NCBI RefSeq assembly: GCF_016862095.1
Contig: NZ_BOMH01000002.1
Coordinates: 62,001 to 126,000, forward strand
Reading direction: 5' to 3'
Source of the DNA: Actinoplanes cyaneus
GTDB taxonomy: Bacteria > Actinomycetota > Actinomycetes > Mycobacteriales > Micromonosporaceae
Length of the DNA stretch: 64,000 nucleotides
The notes under the pieces are model-generated. The model did no database searches and was not told the DNA's origin. It saw only the letters and a list, made by a program, of their open reading frames with translations. A program made the translations under genes and the position numbers. Shown here one piece after another: positions 44,701-52,693 of this stretch. How positions within the stretch are numbered: position 1 is the stretch's first letter; each line of letters opens with the position of its first letter.

Positions 44701-45430
44701 GCCGAAGCCGAAGATCCTGCACAACCTGATCACGCCGGACGAACTCCGAGGCCGCGCGGTGGTCTGGCTCGACCTACCGGCCGACGACCCGCGCACTCGG
44801 GAGATCGCCACCCCGAAGTATCGCAGCGAGGCGGAGGCACACGCTCTCGACCGATTCCTGCGTACCCTGCGCTTCGGCAATCCCGAGCCGCTCGAACTGG
44901 CAGTGCTGTCCCCGTACGCTCAGCAGGTCGCCTACCTGCGGAAACGGCTCGGCACGGCGGAATTCCGCGAGGTGCTCCTCGATCGCGGCCTCGTACCCGC
45001 GGCGAATCCGCAGAAATCGCCGTCCGACGGGGAACGGCGGATGCATGACGGCTTCTTCACTGTCGACTCGTTCCAGGGAAATCAGGCCGAGGTCATCGCC
45101 ATCAGCCTCGTTCGCAACAATCAGAAGCAGCCCTCGGACGGCCTGGGTTTCCTCAGTCACCCCCAACGGATGAACGTCCTCATCTCCCGGGCCGAGCGCC
45201 TGCTGATTCTGGTGGGATCGTGGGACTTCTTCCGCGCCCAGGTCGCTCACGTGTCCCGCAATCCTGACCAGTCCTCGGGTCTCCGGCACCTCGCGTTGAT
45301 GACCGACCGCTTGGAGAGCTGGTTCGCCGAGGGCAAGGCGGTTCGGGTGCCGGCCGATCTCACCGATTTCCGGACGGGGATAGCCGAGCCACGTCAGCAG
45401 CCGGCCACGCTGGGAGGAACGCTCGGATGA
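41723..45430 (+). CDS. Pseudokinase-like/UPF1-like SF1 helicase fusion
   Basis: The product is 1235 aa. Residues about 10-300 have protein-kinase layout: a Gly-loop-like strand (YRLIGSEISRVGDGELWGAI) and Lys45 in LLLKAW. The catalytic HRD is HRN (residues 160-162) and the DFG position reads GGF, so it is probably a pseudokinase. Residues about 310-660 are of unknown fold. The helicase core follows: Walker A GPPGTGKT at 683-690, motif II VEEAGK (E851-E852), motif III LLIGDPKQLPPY, motif V FTVDSFQGNQAEVIAIS and motif VI MNVLISRAERLLILVG. It likely unwinds or remodels RNA or DNA. It overlaps the next gene by 4 bp. Confidence 0.85.
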   Translation: MSLSAGSHLLNGRYRLIGSEISRVGDGELWGAIDEEEVGKPLLLKAWAFPDGHDGSPRHRPDDVQRALWDGELRTLYRVRSAPGSEDSLLQLRDVGIDYDERYFVMLFETAGLQTLATLLGSRSDHDWLNGRPEERVGLWQMLARFTDGLGLLHDQQVVHRNVVPASVLLDADEGPASARLGGFEWSIRLGRPAAARAGAGSIGWETAPEALDGLGAFGPNADWFAFGMLAARCMLPIEHLDAPNTSAEGRYRGVLKQLERPRARLTTLEAEFIRRLIAEDPTIRLSHHSDISATIRDIIGTLRDPERGDGPSRPHIVIINPANRNLVDDCLDRGLSEMLGFEPGDTFDPQRLEHRSQLHNFLYRDFADGATVTPAHGRDQYLLSGRSMHLMIRPATNDIDGKKTWQNAFCHGSAEHLTADPLIQTTVPPGRLEFFGTRDKRSQGDRLAGSARWEELLPEIDKGRQRRDEHERFLDFLRFTNQVDILIRDAELFRCEITDVKELDGACLGVEVQEIDRENPAFRKFRMEGGMAEFLVREKHSGKPGSNLIHLGSPSSESMETQIVPGENDPEWIVDEVDIPNGTAWLVPHQEPAKIPKIGDVHVLRTSGLRGQVSLIRRRKDAIAKLATHSYLLDSLTAPGQVLMNNEIARLPVPLDKDTVDKSKLTQIKTILGARPIYTVQGPPGTGKTHMVSWLLREILEEDPVAQVLITAQAHHAVDVLRSKVDKIFEAVPERRRPLAIRLRSTSRGRKDIPQMTPENGSEQQVTRDLLLQAIDRIEALGVPAEASVQADWLEACHTMVADLVSQNAEIAKEFRELVKRSASITYSTTNDGDLAALGSDVSYDWAIVEEAGKVHGFELALPMFLGHRWLLIGDPKQLPPYRIEDYDKAIAEVASTVQALEQLQLPNKNVDRDFIHGWRDRTEQQQQDFQRYCTRWLRLFERLHKLTAHHEPEGGLLTGQHRMHPTIGELVSEVYYDGQLEHFTQDATTLAPKPKILHNLITPDELRGRAVVWLDLPADDPRTREIATPKYRSEAEAHALDRFLRTLRFGNPEPLELAVLSPYAQQVAYLRKRLGTAEFREVLLDRGLVPAANPQKSPSDGERRMHDGFFTVDSFQGNQAEVIAISLVRNNQKQPSDGLGFLSHPQRMNVLISRAERLLILVGSWDFFRAQVAHVSRNPDQSSGLRHLALMTDRLESWFAEGKAVRVPADLTDFRTGIAEPRQQPATLGGTLG

Positions 45431-47214
45431 CCATGATCCGCACCCTGGTGCCTCTGCAGATGTACGTGGTCACCTACGAATTGGCGTACGGTCGCCCGTA
45501 CAGCAAGTTCGAGGAACTGCTGCTGAAAGCGATCAACGAAGCCAGCGAGACCGGCGGACGGACCTCGCAGGAACTCGAACGCATCTTCCAGGTGCACCTC
45601 CGGTTGCTCACCGAGGGCCTGGTCACGCTGATCCAGGAGGGCTGGGTCGCGATGGCCCAGCGAGACAGCCAGATCTACTATCTGGTGACGGCCGAGGGCC
45701 GATCGACCGTCGCCACCGGTCGCCGGCCGATGCGAGTACGGACCGCCCACTCCAAGATCGTTCGGGAGCAGCTGAGCGGTCAGATGGCCAGAGCCAACGA
45801 CCTGAGCCTGGTCACCGCGAACAATCTGCGCCGACTGCCGAGGGGCACCCCACGCCGCCAGGCGCTGCAACCGAAGATCATCCGAACGAAGATCAATGGC
45901 GGCGAGGCCGAACGCCTGTTGCCCCGTTCGGACAACCAGCACGAGTGGGTCCGCTGGATCGACTCGGCCACCCGGGTGAGCCAGGACCTGCACTACCTGC
46001 CGGTCCGGGTGGATCTGGACGCCGACAAGGCCCTCGGTCTGCCCTACCAGTGGCAACACCTCACCGGCATGATCGTGCAGGAGGTCCGGGACCGGATCCA
46101 GCAGTTCGAGGCCGATCCGGAGTTTCAGGCAGCGCTCGGCCAGCTCATGCAGAGAAACACGGGACGTGTGCCGAGCATCGGGGAGGGCGAAGCAACCGTC
46201 GATCAGTGGGCGGCGCCGTACGCGCAGACGATGATCAGTTGCGCTGACCTCACGTTGAGTGGTGCCCTGGGTCGCGGCCTCGCCGCCGACCTTCTTGCTC
46301 GAGCACAGGGCAGCGCCCTCCTGATCGCCGGTCACCTCGACCCGGCGTCCGCGGTCGCCTTGAGGGACGCGGCTATCGGACTGAGGCGCCGCGGGGTGCA
46401 CTGCGATGTGCTGTGGTCCTGCGACGACGACGAGCATGCTGCGACGATCGGGCGAACGATCAGCGCCATCCGGGCCGATGACTCCCTGCCCGGCAAGTTG
46501 TCCTTCAACAGGGAACCCGCCACCGCAGTGGCTGACATGATCATTACGAACACGGCGGACGGACCAGCCGCCGCGATCGGCGCCGGACTGTTCGGCGTGC
46601 CCGCTCAGGATGACGAGCTGCGGCCGGTACTGCGGATCACGGATCCGGCGGCAGCCGCACAACTGTCCCGGATCTGCTCCGGATGGTGGGAGGAAGTGCC
46701 CGGTTCCGAGGCGGCGCTGCCGGTACACCGCTGGAAGCATCTGGCCGAGCAGTGGGCCGGCAACCTGGCCCGCACTCCCGCTGCCGCCCCGGTCCCGGCG
46801 GCCTGCCCTGATGATCCATCCCGGTGCTGTGCGGGCAAGGCCGTCGTCCTGGTGGGACCACAGCAGGCCGCGTTCCGGGATCGGCTCGCAGTCGAGCCGA
46901 GCACGCGGTATCTGCGTACCGAGCCCGGCCGACCGGTCGACGAGATGATCGCCGACCTCACCGCGTTGGACGGCGCCGTCGGGCGGATCTTCCGGGTGGT
47001 AGGTGGCGCGGACGGCTGGCGATCCGCCCGGCGCAAGGCGGCAGCCTGGTCCACCGAGGTGGTACCGGCTGCGCCACCGTCCCCGGCGCAGCGAGTCCTC
47101 GCGGTGAACGGACAGTGGCTGGTACAGAGCGGTGACCCGGACCGGTCCAGCATCTCGTTCTGCGTGGAGGGCCACGTGGGAGAGCGGGCGTGGCTCCGAG
47201 CCATGAATGCCTGA
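45427..47214 (+). CDS. Winged-helix protein with possible PLD-like core, helicase partner
   Basis: The product is 595 aa. The N-terminus (about 1-95) looks like a winged helix (LLLKAINEASETGGRTSQEL, LLTEGLVTLIQEGWVAM). The central part (about residues 280-420) has alternating strands and helices reminiscent of PLD-superfamily folds (GSALLIAGHLDPASAVALRD, RRRGVHCDVLWSC), but no HKD motif was found. A second similar region covers about 450-560. The ATG overlaps the helicase stop (ATGA), so translation is coupled and stoichiometric partnership is expected. Function is unknown. Confidence 0.6.
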   Translation: MTMIRTLVPLQMYVVTYELAYGRPYSKFEELLLKAINEASETGGRTSQELERIFQVHLRLLTEGLVTLIQEGWVAMAQRDSQIYYLVTAEGRSTVATGRRPMRVRTAHSKIVREQLSGQMARANDLSLVTANNLRRLPRGTPRRQALQPKIIRTKINGGEAERLLPRSDNQHEWVRWIDSATRVSQDLHYLPVRVDLDADKALGLPYQWQHLTGMIVQEVRDRIQQFEADPEFQAALGQLMQRNTGRVPSIGEGEATVDQWAAPYAQTMISCADLTLSGALGRGLAADLLARAQGSALLIAGHLDPASAVALRDAAIGLRRRGVHCDVLWSCDDDEHAATIGRTISAIRADDSLPGKLSFNREPATAVADMIITNTADGPAAAIGAGLFGVPAQDDELRPVLRITDPAAAAQLSRICSGWWEEVPGSEAALPVHRWKHLAEQWAGNLARTPAAAPVPAACPDDPSRCCAGKAVVLVGPQQAAFRDRLAVEPSTRYLRTEPGRPVDEMIADLTALDGAVGRIFRVVGGADGWRSARRKAAAWSTEVVPAAPPSPAQRVLAVNGQWLVQSGDPDRSSISFCVEGHVGERAWLRAMNA

Positions 47215-47300
47215 GTTCTCGAGGCGCCCGATCGGCGATCGGCCGGCGGTTGTCAGCGTTGGCGCTGTCCTCCCGGTTCAGAGCCCAACAGTGCCGTAGT

Positions 47301-48203
47301 TCACCTTTGCTTTCGATTTCCGGTTCGCCCGGCTCGTACCGTCAGGACCGCGTCGGCGAACGCGGCGGGCGCCTCCTGGGGCAGGTTGTGGCCGGCGTCG
47401 ACCAGCCGGTGCTCGTGACCGCCGATGAACATCGGGGCGTGGTCCGCGGTGCCGCCCGGCTTCAGCGTGTCGGTGGCGCCGTCCAGGGTCACCGCGGGCA
47501 CCGTGATCTTCGGGCGCGCGGCCAGCCGGGCCTCGAGACCGTCGTGGGCCGGATCCCCGGCGGCCTGCCCGAGCGCGTGACGGTAGGCGTGGACGACCAC
47601 GTCGACGAAGTCCGGGTTGTCGAAGGACCCGGCGGTCCGTGCGAAGGTCGCCTCGTCGAAAGACCAGCGCGGCGACCACTGCCGCCACAGCATCCGGCAC
47701 AGCTCACCGCGGTGCGCGGCGAGGGTCTCCCGGCCGCGCTCGGTCTGGAACAGGTGCTGATACCACACGGCGTGCTCGACGGCCGGCGTGAACGCGTGCC
47801 GCTGCCGCTCGATGTCGATGATGTCGTACCCCGCCATCGACACCAGCCCGGCCACCCGCTCCGGCCACAGCGCGGCGGCGACACAGGACGCCAGGCCGCC
47901 CCAGTCGTACCCGGCGATGATCGGCCGCTCCAGACGCAACGCCTCGACCAGCGCGATCAGGTCGGACCCGAGGGCGGCCTGCTGTCCGCTGCGGACGGTC
48001 GCGGCGGACCGGAACCGGGTGGGGCCGAACCCGCGGAGGTACGGGCGGATCACCCGGGCGCCCCGCGCCGTCAGCACCGGGACGACCTCGTCGTAGGCGT
48101 GGACGTCGTACGGGAAACCGTGCGACAGCACGACGGGCCAGCCGTCCGCCGGACCGTCCTGCAGATAGGCGACCGACAACACGCCGGCATCCACACGTTC
48201 CAT
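47301..48203 (-). CDS. Alpha/beta hydrolase, epoxide hydrolase/dehalogenase-like
   Basis: The product is 300 aa. It has the oxyanion motif LSHGFPYDVHAY, nucleophile elbow GYDWGG with Asp in the nucleophile position, a cap region with WYQHLFQTERGRE, and catalytic His in VDAGHNLPQEAP. The Asp nucleophile fits epoxide hydrolases or haloalkane dehalogenases rather than esterases. It is divergent from the VOC gene, with 36 bp between start codons. Confidence 0.87.
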   Translation of the reverse strand: MERVDAGVLSVAYLQDGPADGWPVVLSHGFPYDVHAYDEVVPVLTARGARVIRPYLRGFGPTRFRSAATVRSGQQAALGSDLIALVEALRLERPIIAGYDWGGLASCVAAALWPERVAGLVSMAGYDIIDIERQRHAFTPAVEHAVWYQHLFQTERGRETLAAHRGELCRMLWRQWSPRWSFDEATFARTAGSFDNPDFVDVVVHAYRHALGQAAGDPAHDGLEARLAARPKITVPAVTLDGATDTLKPGGTADHAPMFIGGHEHRLVDAGHNLPQEAPAAFADAVLTVRAGRTGNRKQR

Positions 48204-48239
48204 GACGCCACCCTACGATCATCCGTGCGATGGTGGTTC

Positions 48240-48638
48240 ATGCCGTTGAGCGAGCACCACCTCAGGACCTCGATCGCCGTCTCGGACATCACCCGCGCGG
48301 TCGCCTTCTACGAGGGGAGGCTGGGCCTGCGGCCACTGTGGTCCGGCCCCAGCGCGGCGATCCCCGGGGGCAGCCGGGTCTACGCCTGCGGTGGCGGTCC
48401 GGCGCTGAACGTCTACCAGTCGACGACCGCCGGAGCCACCAGGGCCACCCTCGCGACCTGGTATGTCGACGACCTGGACGGGATCGTCGACGAGCTCGCC
48501 GCGGCCGGTGTCACGTTCGTCCGCTACGACGGGCTCGAGCACGACGCGCGCGGGATCACGCCGCGGGCCGGCGGCGGGCGGCTCGCCTGGTTCCAGGACC
48601 CGGACGGCAACACGTTCGCGGTGGAGGCCGACGTCTGA
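48240..48638 (+). CDS. VOC-family (glyoxalase/bleomycin resistance) protein
   Basis: The product is 132 aa and has two beta-alpha-beta-beta-beta modules. It starts LRTSIAVSDITRAVAFYEGR and ends in AWFQDPDGNTFAVE, the usual metal-ligand Glu context. It may bind metal and a small ligand (glyoxalase, dioxygenase or resistance protein). ATG 48240 is used. It is divergent from the alpha/beta hydrolase. Confidence 0.85.
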   Translation: MPLSEHHLRTSIAVSDITRAVAFYEGRLGLRPLWSGPSAAIPGGSRVYACGGGPALNVYQSTTAGATRATLATWYVDDLDGIVDELAAAGVTFVRYDGLEHDARGITPRAGGGRLAWFQDPDGNTFAVEADV

Positions 48639-48715
48639 CTATTCCCGCCGACACGTTCGGGAAATGAGATTCAGATCAAGGGCCGGACCGGTTGGCACCG
48701 CAGTATCGTCACGGC

Positions 48716-49684
48716 GTGTTGACAACCACGGACCTGACCAGCGCCGACCTCGACCAGATCCGCAAGACCGCGCTCGGCGAGGCCGATCCGCTCGGCATCG
48801 CGGCCGGCCTGGCCGATGCGGTGGACGCCGGGCGCCTGGCCGACCCGGAGATCGCCGGTGAGGCGCTGATCCTGGCGGCCGAGATCGCCGAGAGCCGCGC
48901 GAAGCACGAAGCCGCCTTGCGGTACGCGGAGCGCGCCGTCGAGGCGGACGCGAAGAGTGACGGCATCAAGGCGCACGCTCTGCACGCCCGCCTGCTGTTC
49001 CGCGCCGGCCGCGCCGACGAGGCGATGGCCGAGCTGGAGCCGCTGCGCCCGCGACTGACCGAGCACAACGACGCGCCGGCCTACATCGCCGCCGCCCTGG
49101 CCGTCGGCGGCCGGCACAAGCTCGCCGAGGAGTGGCTGACCGAGGCGGTTCAGGCCGCGCTCGCCGAGCGCTCGTCCGACCCGGCCTCGGCGGAGGATGC
49201 CGGCCTGCTGTTCTTCCTGCTCCAGCAGCGTCACGGGATCCGGCACGCGCTCAACCTGCCGCACGACGCGCACGACAACCTGGCCGACCGGCTGGAGACC
49301 CGGCTCGCCAATGCCTCGACCACAGCGGTCGGCGACGAGCTGCTGTTCTTCCCGCAGGCCGAGTTCGACCGGGTGATCGCCAAGTGGCCGGCGCTCACCG
49401 CGGCCTACGGCTCGACGTGGGACGAGCACCGCGCCCGCCTGGAGCGCGAGCTGTCCCGCCGCGCCGCGTCGAACCCGGCGCCGCTGCCCGGCACCGCCGA
49501 CGGCCTGGCCACGTTCGCCGGGCTCGACGCCGACCCGGCCGACCCCAAGACGCGCGCCGGCTACACCCGTCAGCTCGCCGTGAAGCCGTCCTCGATCACC
49601 TGGCCGCCGGAGCGCAACGGGTCGTGCTGGTGCGGTTCCGGCCTCAAGTACAAGAAGTGCTGCCTGCCCCGAGCCCGCGCCTGA
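48716..49684 (+). CDS. SEC-C motif protein with TPR-like repeats
   Basis: The product is 322 aa from GTG 48716. The first about 150 residues form helical pairs (SRAKHEAALRYAERAVEADA, HALHARLLFRAGRADEAMAE) resembling TPRs. The C-terminus ends in a SEC-C zinc motif, CWCGSGLKYKKCC, which in SecA binds SecB and ribosomes. It is probably a cytoplasmic scaffold of unknown role. An upstream TTG at 48692 in the same frame is a weaker start. Confidence 0.75.
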   Translation: MLTTTDLTSADLDQIRKTALGEADPLGIAAGLADAVDAGRLADPEIAGEALILAAEIAESRAKHEAALRYAERAVEADAKSDGIKAHALHARLLFRAGRADEAMAELEPLRPRLTEHNDAPAYIAAALAVGGRHKLAEEWLTEAVQAALAERSSDPASAEDAGLLFFLLQQRHGIRHALNLPHDAHDNLADRLETRLANASTTAVGDELLFFPQAEFDRVIAKWPALTAAYGSTWDEHRARLERELSRRAASNPAPLPGTADGLATFAGLDADPADPKTRAGYTRQLAVKPSSITWPPERNGSCWCGSGLKYKKCCLPRARA

Positions 49685-49731
49685 GCAGGTGTCGTTTCCC
49701 GTTTAGATTCCTACATTTAACGGTTTGTATA

Positions 49732-49777
49732 GTCCCTCTCTACCGGCATCCCCTGGAGGACGGCGGTAGAGAGGGAC
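49732..49777 (+). promoter_or_regulatory. Stem-loop covering the ribosome site of the PLD gene
   Basis: Perfect 14-bp arms (49732-49745 and 49764-49777) surround an 18-nt loop. The right arm includes GAGGGA, the probable ribosome site, 7 nt before ATG 49784. TATAGT at 49728-49733 could be the -10 element, which would place the hairpin in the 5-prime leader. Confidence 0.6.
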
Positions 49778-49783
49778 CTCACG

Positions 49784-51055
49784 ATGAGAAACCCAATGCG
49801 GGGGCGGTGGCGGGCGATTCCGGCCATCGGAGCGGCGATCCTGGCCGGGATCACGGCGGCGGCTGTTCCGGCCGGGCCGGCGGCAGCGGCGGACACGCCG
49901 TACACCCATGCGATCTTCACCGATCCGACCGGGGACACCGCGGCCAAGGATCAGATCTACACGCGGCTCAAGGAACTGATCGACGGGGCCGAGGCGGGGT
50001 CGACGATCAGCGTGTCGATGTACTACTTCTTCGCCACGACCCTCCCGAACGCGCTGGTGGCGGCGAAGAGCCGGGGCGTCAAGGTGCGGGTGGTCGCGGA
50101 CGTCAAGACGGTGGCCAACACGGCCAGCTACGACGTGCTGCGCACCGGGCTGGGCACCGACACCACGCAGGCGTCGTACTTCACCACCTGCCCGAGCGGC
50201 CGCGGTTGCATCGCCGGCTACGACTACTCGATCAACCACAACAAGTTCTTCCTGTTCAGCCGGACTCTCGGCGTGGACGACGTGGTCGTGCAGACCTCCG
50301 CCAACATGGGCGGCACCGCGTGGCGGGACGGCGGGACCGGCTGGAACGACGCGCTCGAGGTGACCGGGAACGCGGCGCTCTTCGACTCGTACACCGGATA
50401 CTTCGCTGATCTGGCCGCGAAGAAGGTCAACAACAACTACTACGACACCCGGGTCCCGGTCCAGGCCGGCGCCGCCAAGGTGTTCTACTACCCGCGCGCC
50501 GGCGACACCCTGTACGGGGACCCGACCGAGGACACCGTGATGACGATCCTCAACAACACCGAGTGCTTCGGCAACACGACCGTCGGCGTGCAGAGCGACG
50601 GCACGCACCGCACGATCATCCGGGTCACGGTGACCGAGTTCGCCCTGGACTACATCGCGGACAAGCTGGTCGCGCTGGACAAGGCCGGTTGTTACGTCCT
50701 GGTCAACCTGCGCTACGACCCGGACAACGACTACCAGACGACAGCGCTGAAGAGCCTGCTGGCCAAGACCACCGACAAGTACAACGGGGTCATCGTCAGG
50801 TACTACTGCGAGAGCGATCCGATCTGGATCCACTCCAAGAACTTCTCGATCGAGGGCAACTACTACGGCAAGGGCGACCGGAAGATCGTCTGGACCGGCA
50901 GCCTCAACTGGAAGGGCGGCAGCCTGCGCGGCTCCGACGAGGTGATGCTGCAGATGGAGAACCCGGCCGTGCACGCCGCTTACGTCCAGCAGTACAACGC
51001 GGTGGCGGCGGCCGCGACGCACAAGCCGGCGAACGGCGCGGCTGCGACCTGCTGA
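49784..51055 (+). CDS. Secreted phospholipase D-like protein
   Basis: The product is 423 aa. A signal peptide to about residue 35 ends at AAAADT. Two PLD modules follow, each with a variant HKD motif: NHNKFFLF in the first and WIHSKNFSIEG in the second, with NMGGTAWRDG and SLNWKGGSLRGSDE as the downstream phosphate-binding segments. It should cleave phosphodiester bonds in lipids or nucleic acids outside the cell. A hairpin over the ribosome site may control it. Confidence 0.88.
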   Translation: MRNPMRGRWRAIPAIGAAILAGITAAAVPAGPAAAADTPYTHAIFTDPTGDTAAKDQIYTRLKELIDGAEAGSTISVSMYYFFATTLPNALVAAKSRGVKVRVVADVKTVANTASYDVLRTGLGTDTTQASYFTTCPSGRGCIAGYDYSINHNKFFLFSRTLGVDDVVVQTSANMGGTAWRDGGTGWNDALEVTGNAALFDSYTGYFADLAAKKVNNNYYDTRVPVQAGAAKVFYYPRAGDTLYGDPTEDTVMTILNNTECFGNTTVGVQSDGTHRTIIRVTVTEFALDYIADKLVALDKAGCYVLVNLRYDPDNDYQTTALKSLLAKTTDKYNGVIVRYYCESDPIWIHSKNFSIEGNYYGKGDRKIVWTGSLNWKGGSLRGSDEVMLQMENPAVHAAYVQQYNAVAAAATHKPANGAAATC

Positions 51056-51152
51056 TCCCGCCACCGACACAACCCCGCTGACCCGCACGTTCCGCAGATA
51101 CGCGAGATCACGGAGCGCGGGTCGGCGTGGGCGTGTGGGATAGTTCCCGACC

Positions 51153-52028
51153 ATGATCGAGACCATTGATCTGACGAAGGCGTACCGGAGGGTCCGCGCG
51201 GTCGACGGCATCTCGTTCGTCGCGAGGCCGGGCCGGGTGACCGGGTTCCTCGGGCTGAACGGCTCGGGCAAGACCACGACGTTGCGCATGCTCCTCGGCC
51301 TGACCCGGCCCACGTCGGGCACCGCGCTGATCAACGGGCAGCCGTTCGGCGAGCTGAAGAACCCGTTGCGCGAGGTCGGTGCGGTCCTGGAGCAGGGCAT
51401 CAGCCATCCGGGGCAGAGCGGTCGCGCGCACCTGATCACCCAGGCGATACTGGCCGGCGCGAGCCGCGCGCGGGTGAACCTGCTGCTGGAGACGGTCGGG
51501 CTCGCCGACGCGGACACGCAGCGCACCGGGGAGTACTCGCTCGGCATGCGGCAGCGGCTGGCGGTGGCGACGGCGCTGCTCGGCGAGCCGCGGGTGCTGA
51601 TCCTCGACGAGCCGGCGAACGGCCTCGACCCGGAGGGCATCGTCTGGTTGCGCGAGCTGCTGCGCGCGCACGCGGACGCCGGCGGCACCGTGCTGATCTC
51701 CAGCCATCTGCTGGCCGAGCTGGCGCAGCTCATCGACGACGTGGTGATCATCGCGAACGGTCAGGTCCGGCGGGCGGCCACGCTGGCCGAGCTGGCCGGC
51801 GAGGGCACGGTGCGCCTGCGGGTCCGCGGCCGCGATCCGGTGCGGTTGTGGCGCGTGTTCGAGGAGGCCGGTGCCGAGGTCGCCGCCGAGGACGACACCC
51901 TCCAGGTGTACGGCCTCTCCCCCGAGGACGCCGGTGAGGTCGCCTTCGCGGCCGGAGTCCCGCTGTACGAGCTCGCCGCCGATGCCCCGAGTCTCGAGCA
52001 GACTTTCCTGGAACTGGCGGCCTCCTGA
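51153..52028 (+). CDS. ABC transporter ATP-binding protein
   Basis: The product is 291 aa. Walker A GLNGSGKT, signature YSLGMRQRLA and Walker B VLILDEPANGLDPEG are present, with an ABC-2 exporter C-terminal extension. It overlaps the permease start by one base (TGATG). It is distinct from but related to the ATPase at 17584. Confidence 0.9.
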   Translation: MIETIDLTKAYRRVRAVDGISFVARPGRVTGFLGLNGSGKTTTLRMLLGLTRPTSGTALINGQPFGELKNPLREVGAVLEQGISHPGQSGRAHLITQAILAGASRARVNLLLETVGLADADTQRTGEYSLGMRQRLAVATALLGEPRVLILDEPANGLDPEGIVWLRELLRAHADAGGTVLISSHLLAELAQLIDDVVIIANGQVRRAATLAELAGEGTVRLRVRGRDPVRLWRVFEEAGAEVAAEDDTLQVYGLSPEDAGEVAFAAGVPLYELAADAPSLEQTFLELAAS

Positions 52029-52645
52029 TGAGCAGTCTGATCCGCGCCGAGCTCTACCGGATGGCCACGATCCGCTCCAGCTGGGTGTCGCTCGCCCTGT
52101 TCGGCGCGGTGGCGGCGGCCGCGGGCGTCTGGGACAAGAGCTGGTGGGTGCTGTTCGCTGGGATCGGCGCGTTCGGCATCTCGGTCCTCACCGTCACCCA
52201 GCACTACCAGCACCGCACGATCGCGCTGCTCTACGTGGCCCGGCCGCGCCGTTTCCAGGTGCTCCTGGCCCAGGTCGTCACGACGATGCTGGTCGCCGAG
52301 ATGCTGGCCGTGTTCAGTGGGCTGCCGGTCTGGTTCCGGTGGAGCCACCAGACGTACACCCAGACCCTGTTCGTCATTCCGGTGATGGCGGCGTTCGGCG
52401 CGGGCCTGGCCGCAACCGTGCGCCGGTCGGCGTGGCTGCTCAGCGGCTTCGGCGTCTGGTTCGTGATCGTCGAGGGCATCGCCGGCGGTCTGAAGTGGCC
52501 GCTGCCGATGACGTCCTACCTGAACGCCTCGCGCAGCGACGGGCTCGGCGGCGATGCCTTCGCCCTGGAGATCTTCGTCTTCTGGGCGGTCACGTCCCTG
52601 GCCGTGGCAGCGGTCGCCCTGCGCCGCGACCTCACCGGCGACTGA
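52028..52645 (+). CDS. ABC-2 type permease
   Basis: The product is 205 aa with about six hydrophobic segments and a start (LIRAELYRMATIRSSWVSL) typical of small ABC-2 permeases. It is coupled to the ATPase gene. The substrate is unknown. It converges with the gene ending at 52694. Confidence 0.83.
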   Translation: MSSLIRAELYRMATIRSSWVSLALFGAVAAAAGVWDKSWWVLFAGIGAFGISVLTVTQHYQHRTIALLYVARPRRFQVLLAQVVTTMLVAEMLAVFSGLPVWFRWSHQTYTQTLFVIPVMAAFGAGLAATVRRSAWLLSGFGVWFVIVEGIAGGLKWPLPMTSYLNASRSDGLGGDAFALEIFVFWAVTSLAVAAVALRRDLTGD

Positions 52646-52693
52646 GGTCGCCGGTGAGGGCCGGCCGGCAAGCGTGAGCCGCGCCGCGGACCG

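Noticed and set aside
45394..47175. 593-codon minus-strand open frame opposite the helicase partner
   Set aside because: The plus strand has coupled ATGA overlap, a ribosome context and coherent secondary structure; the minus frame has none.
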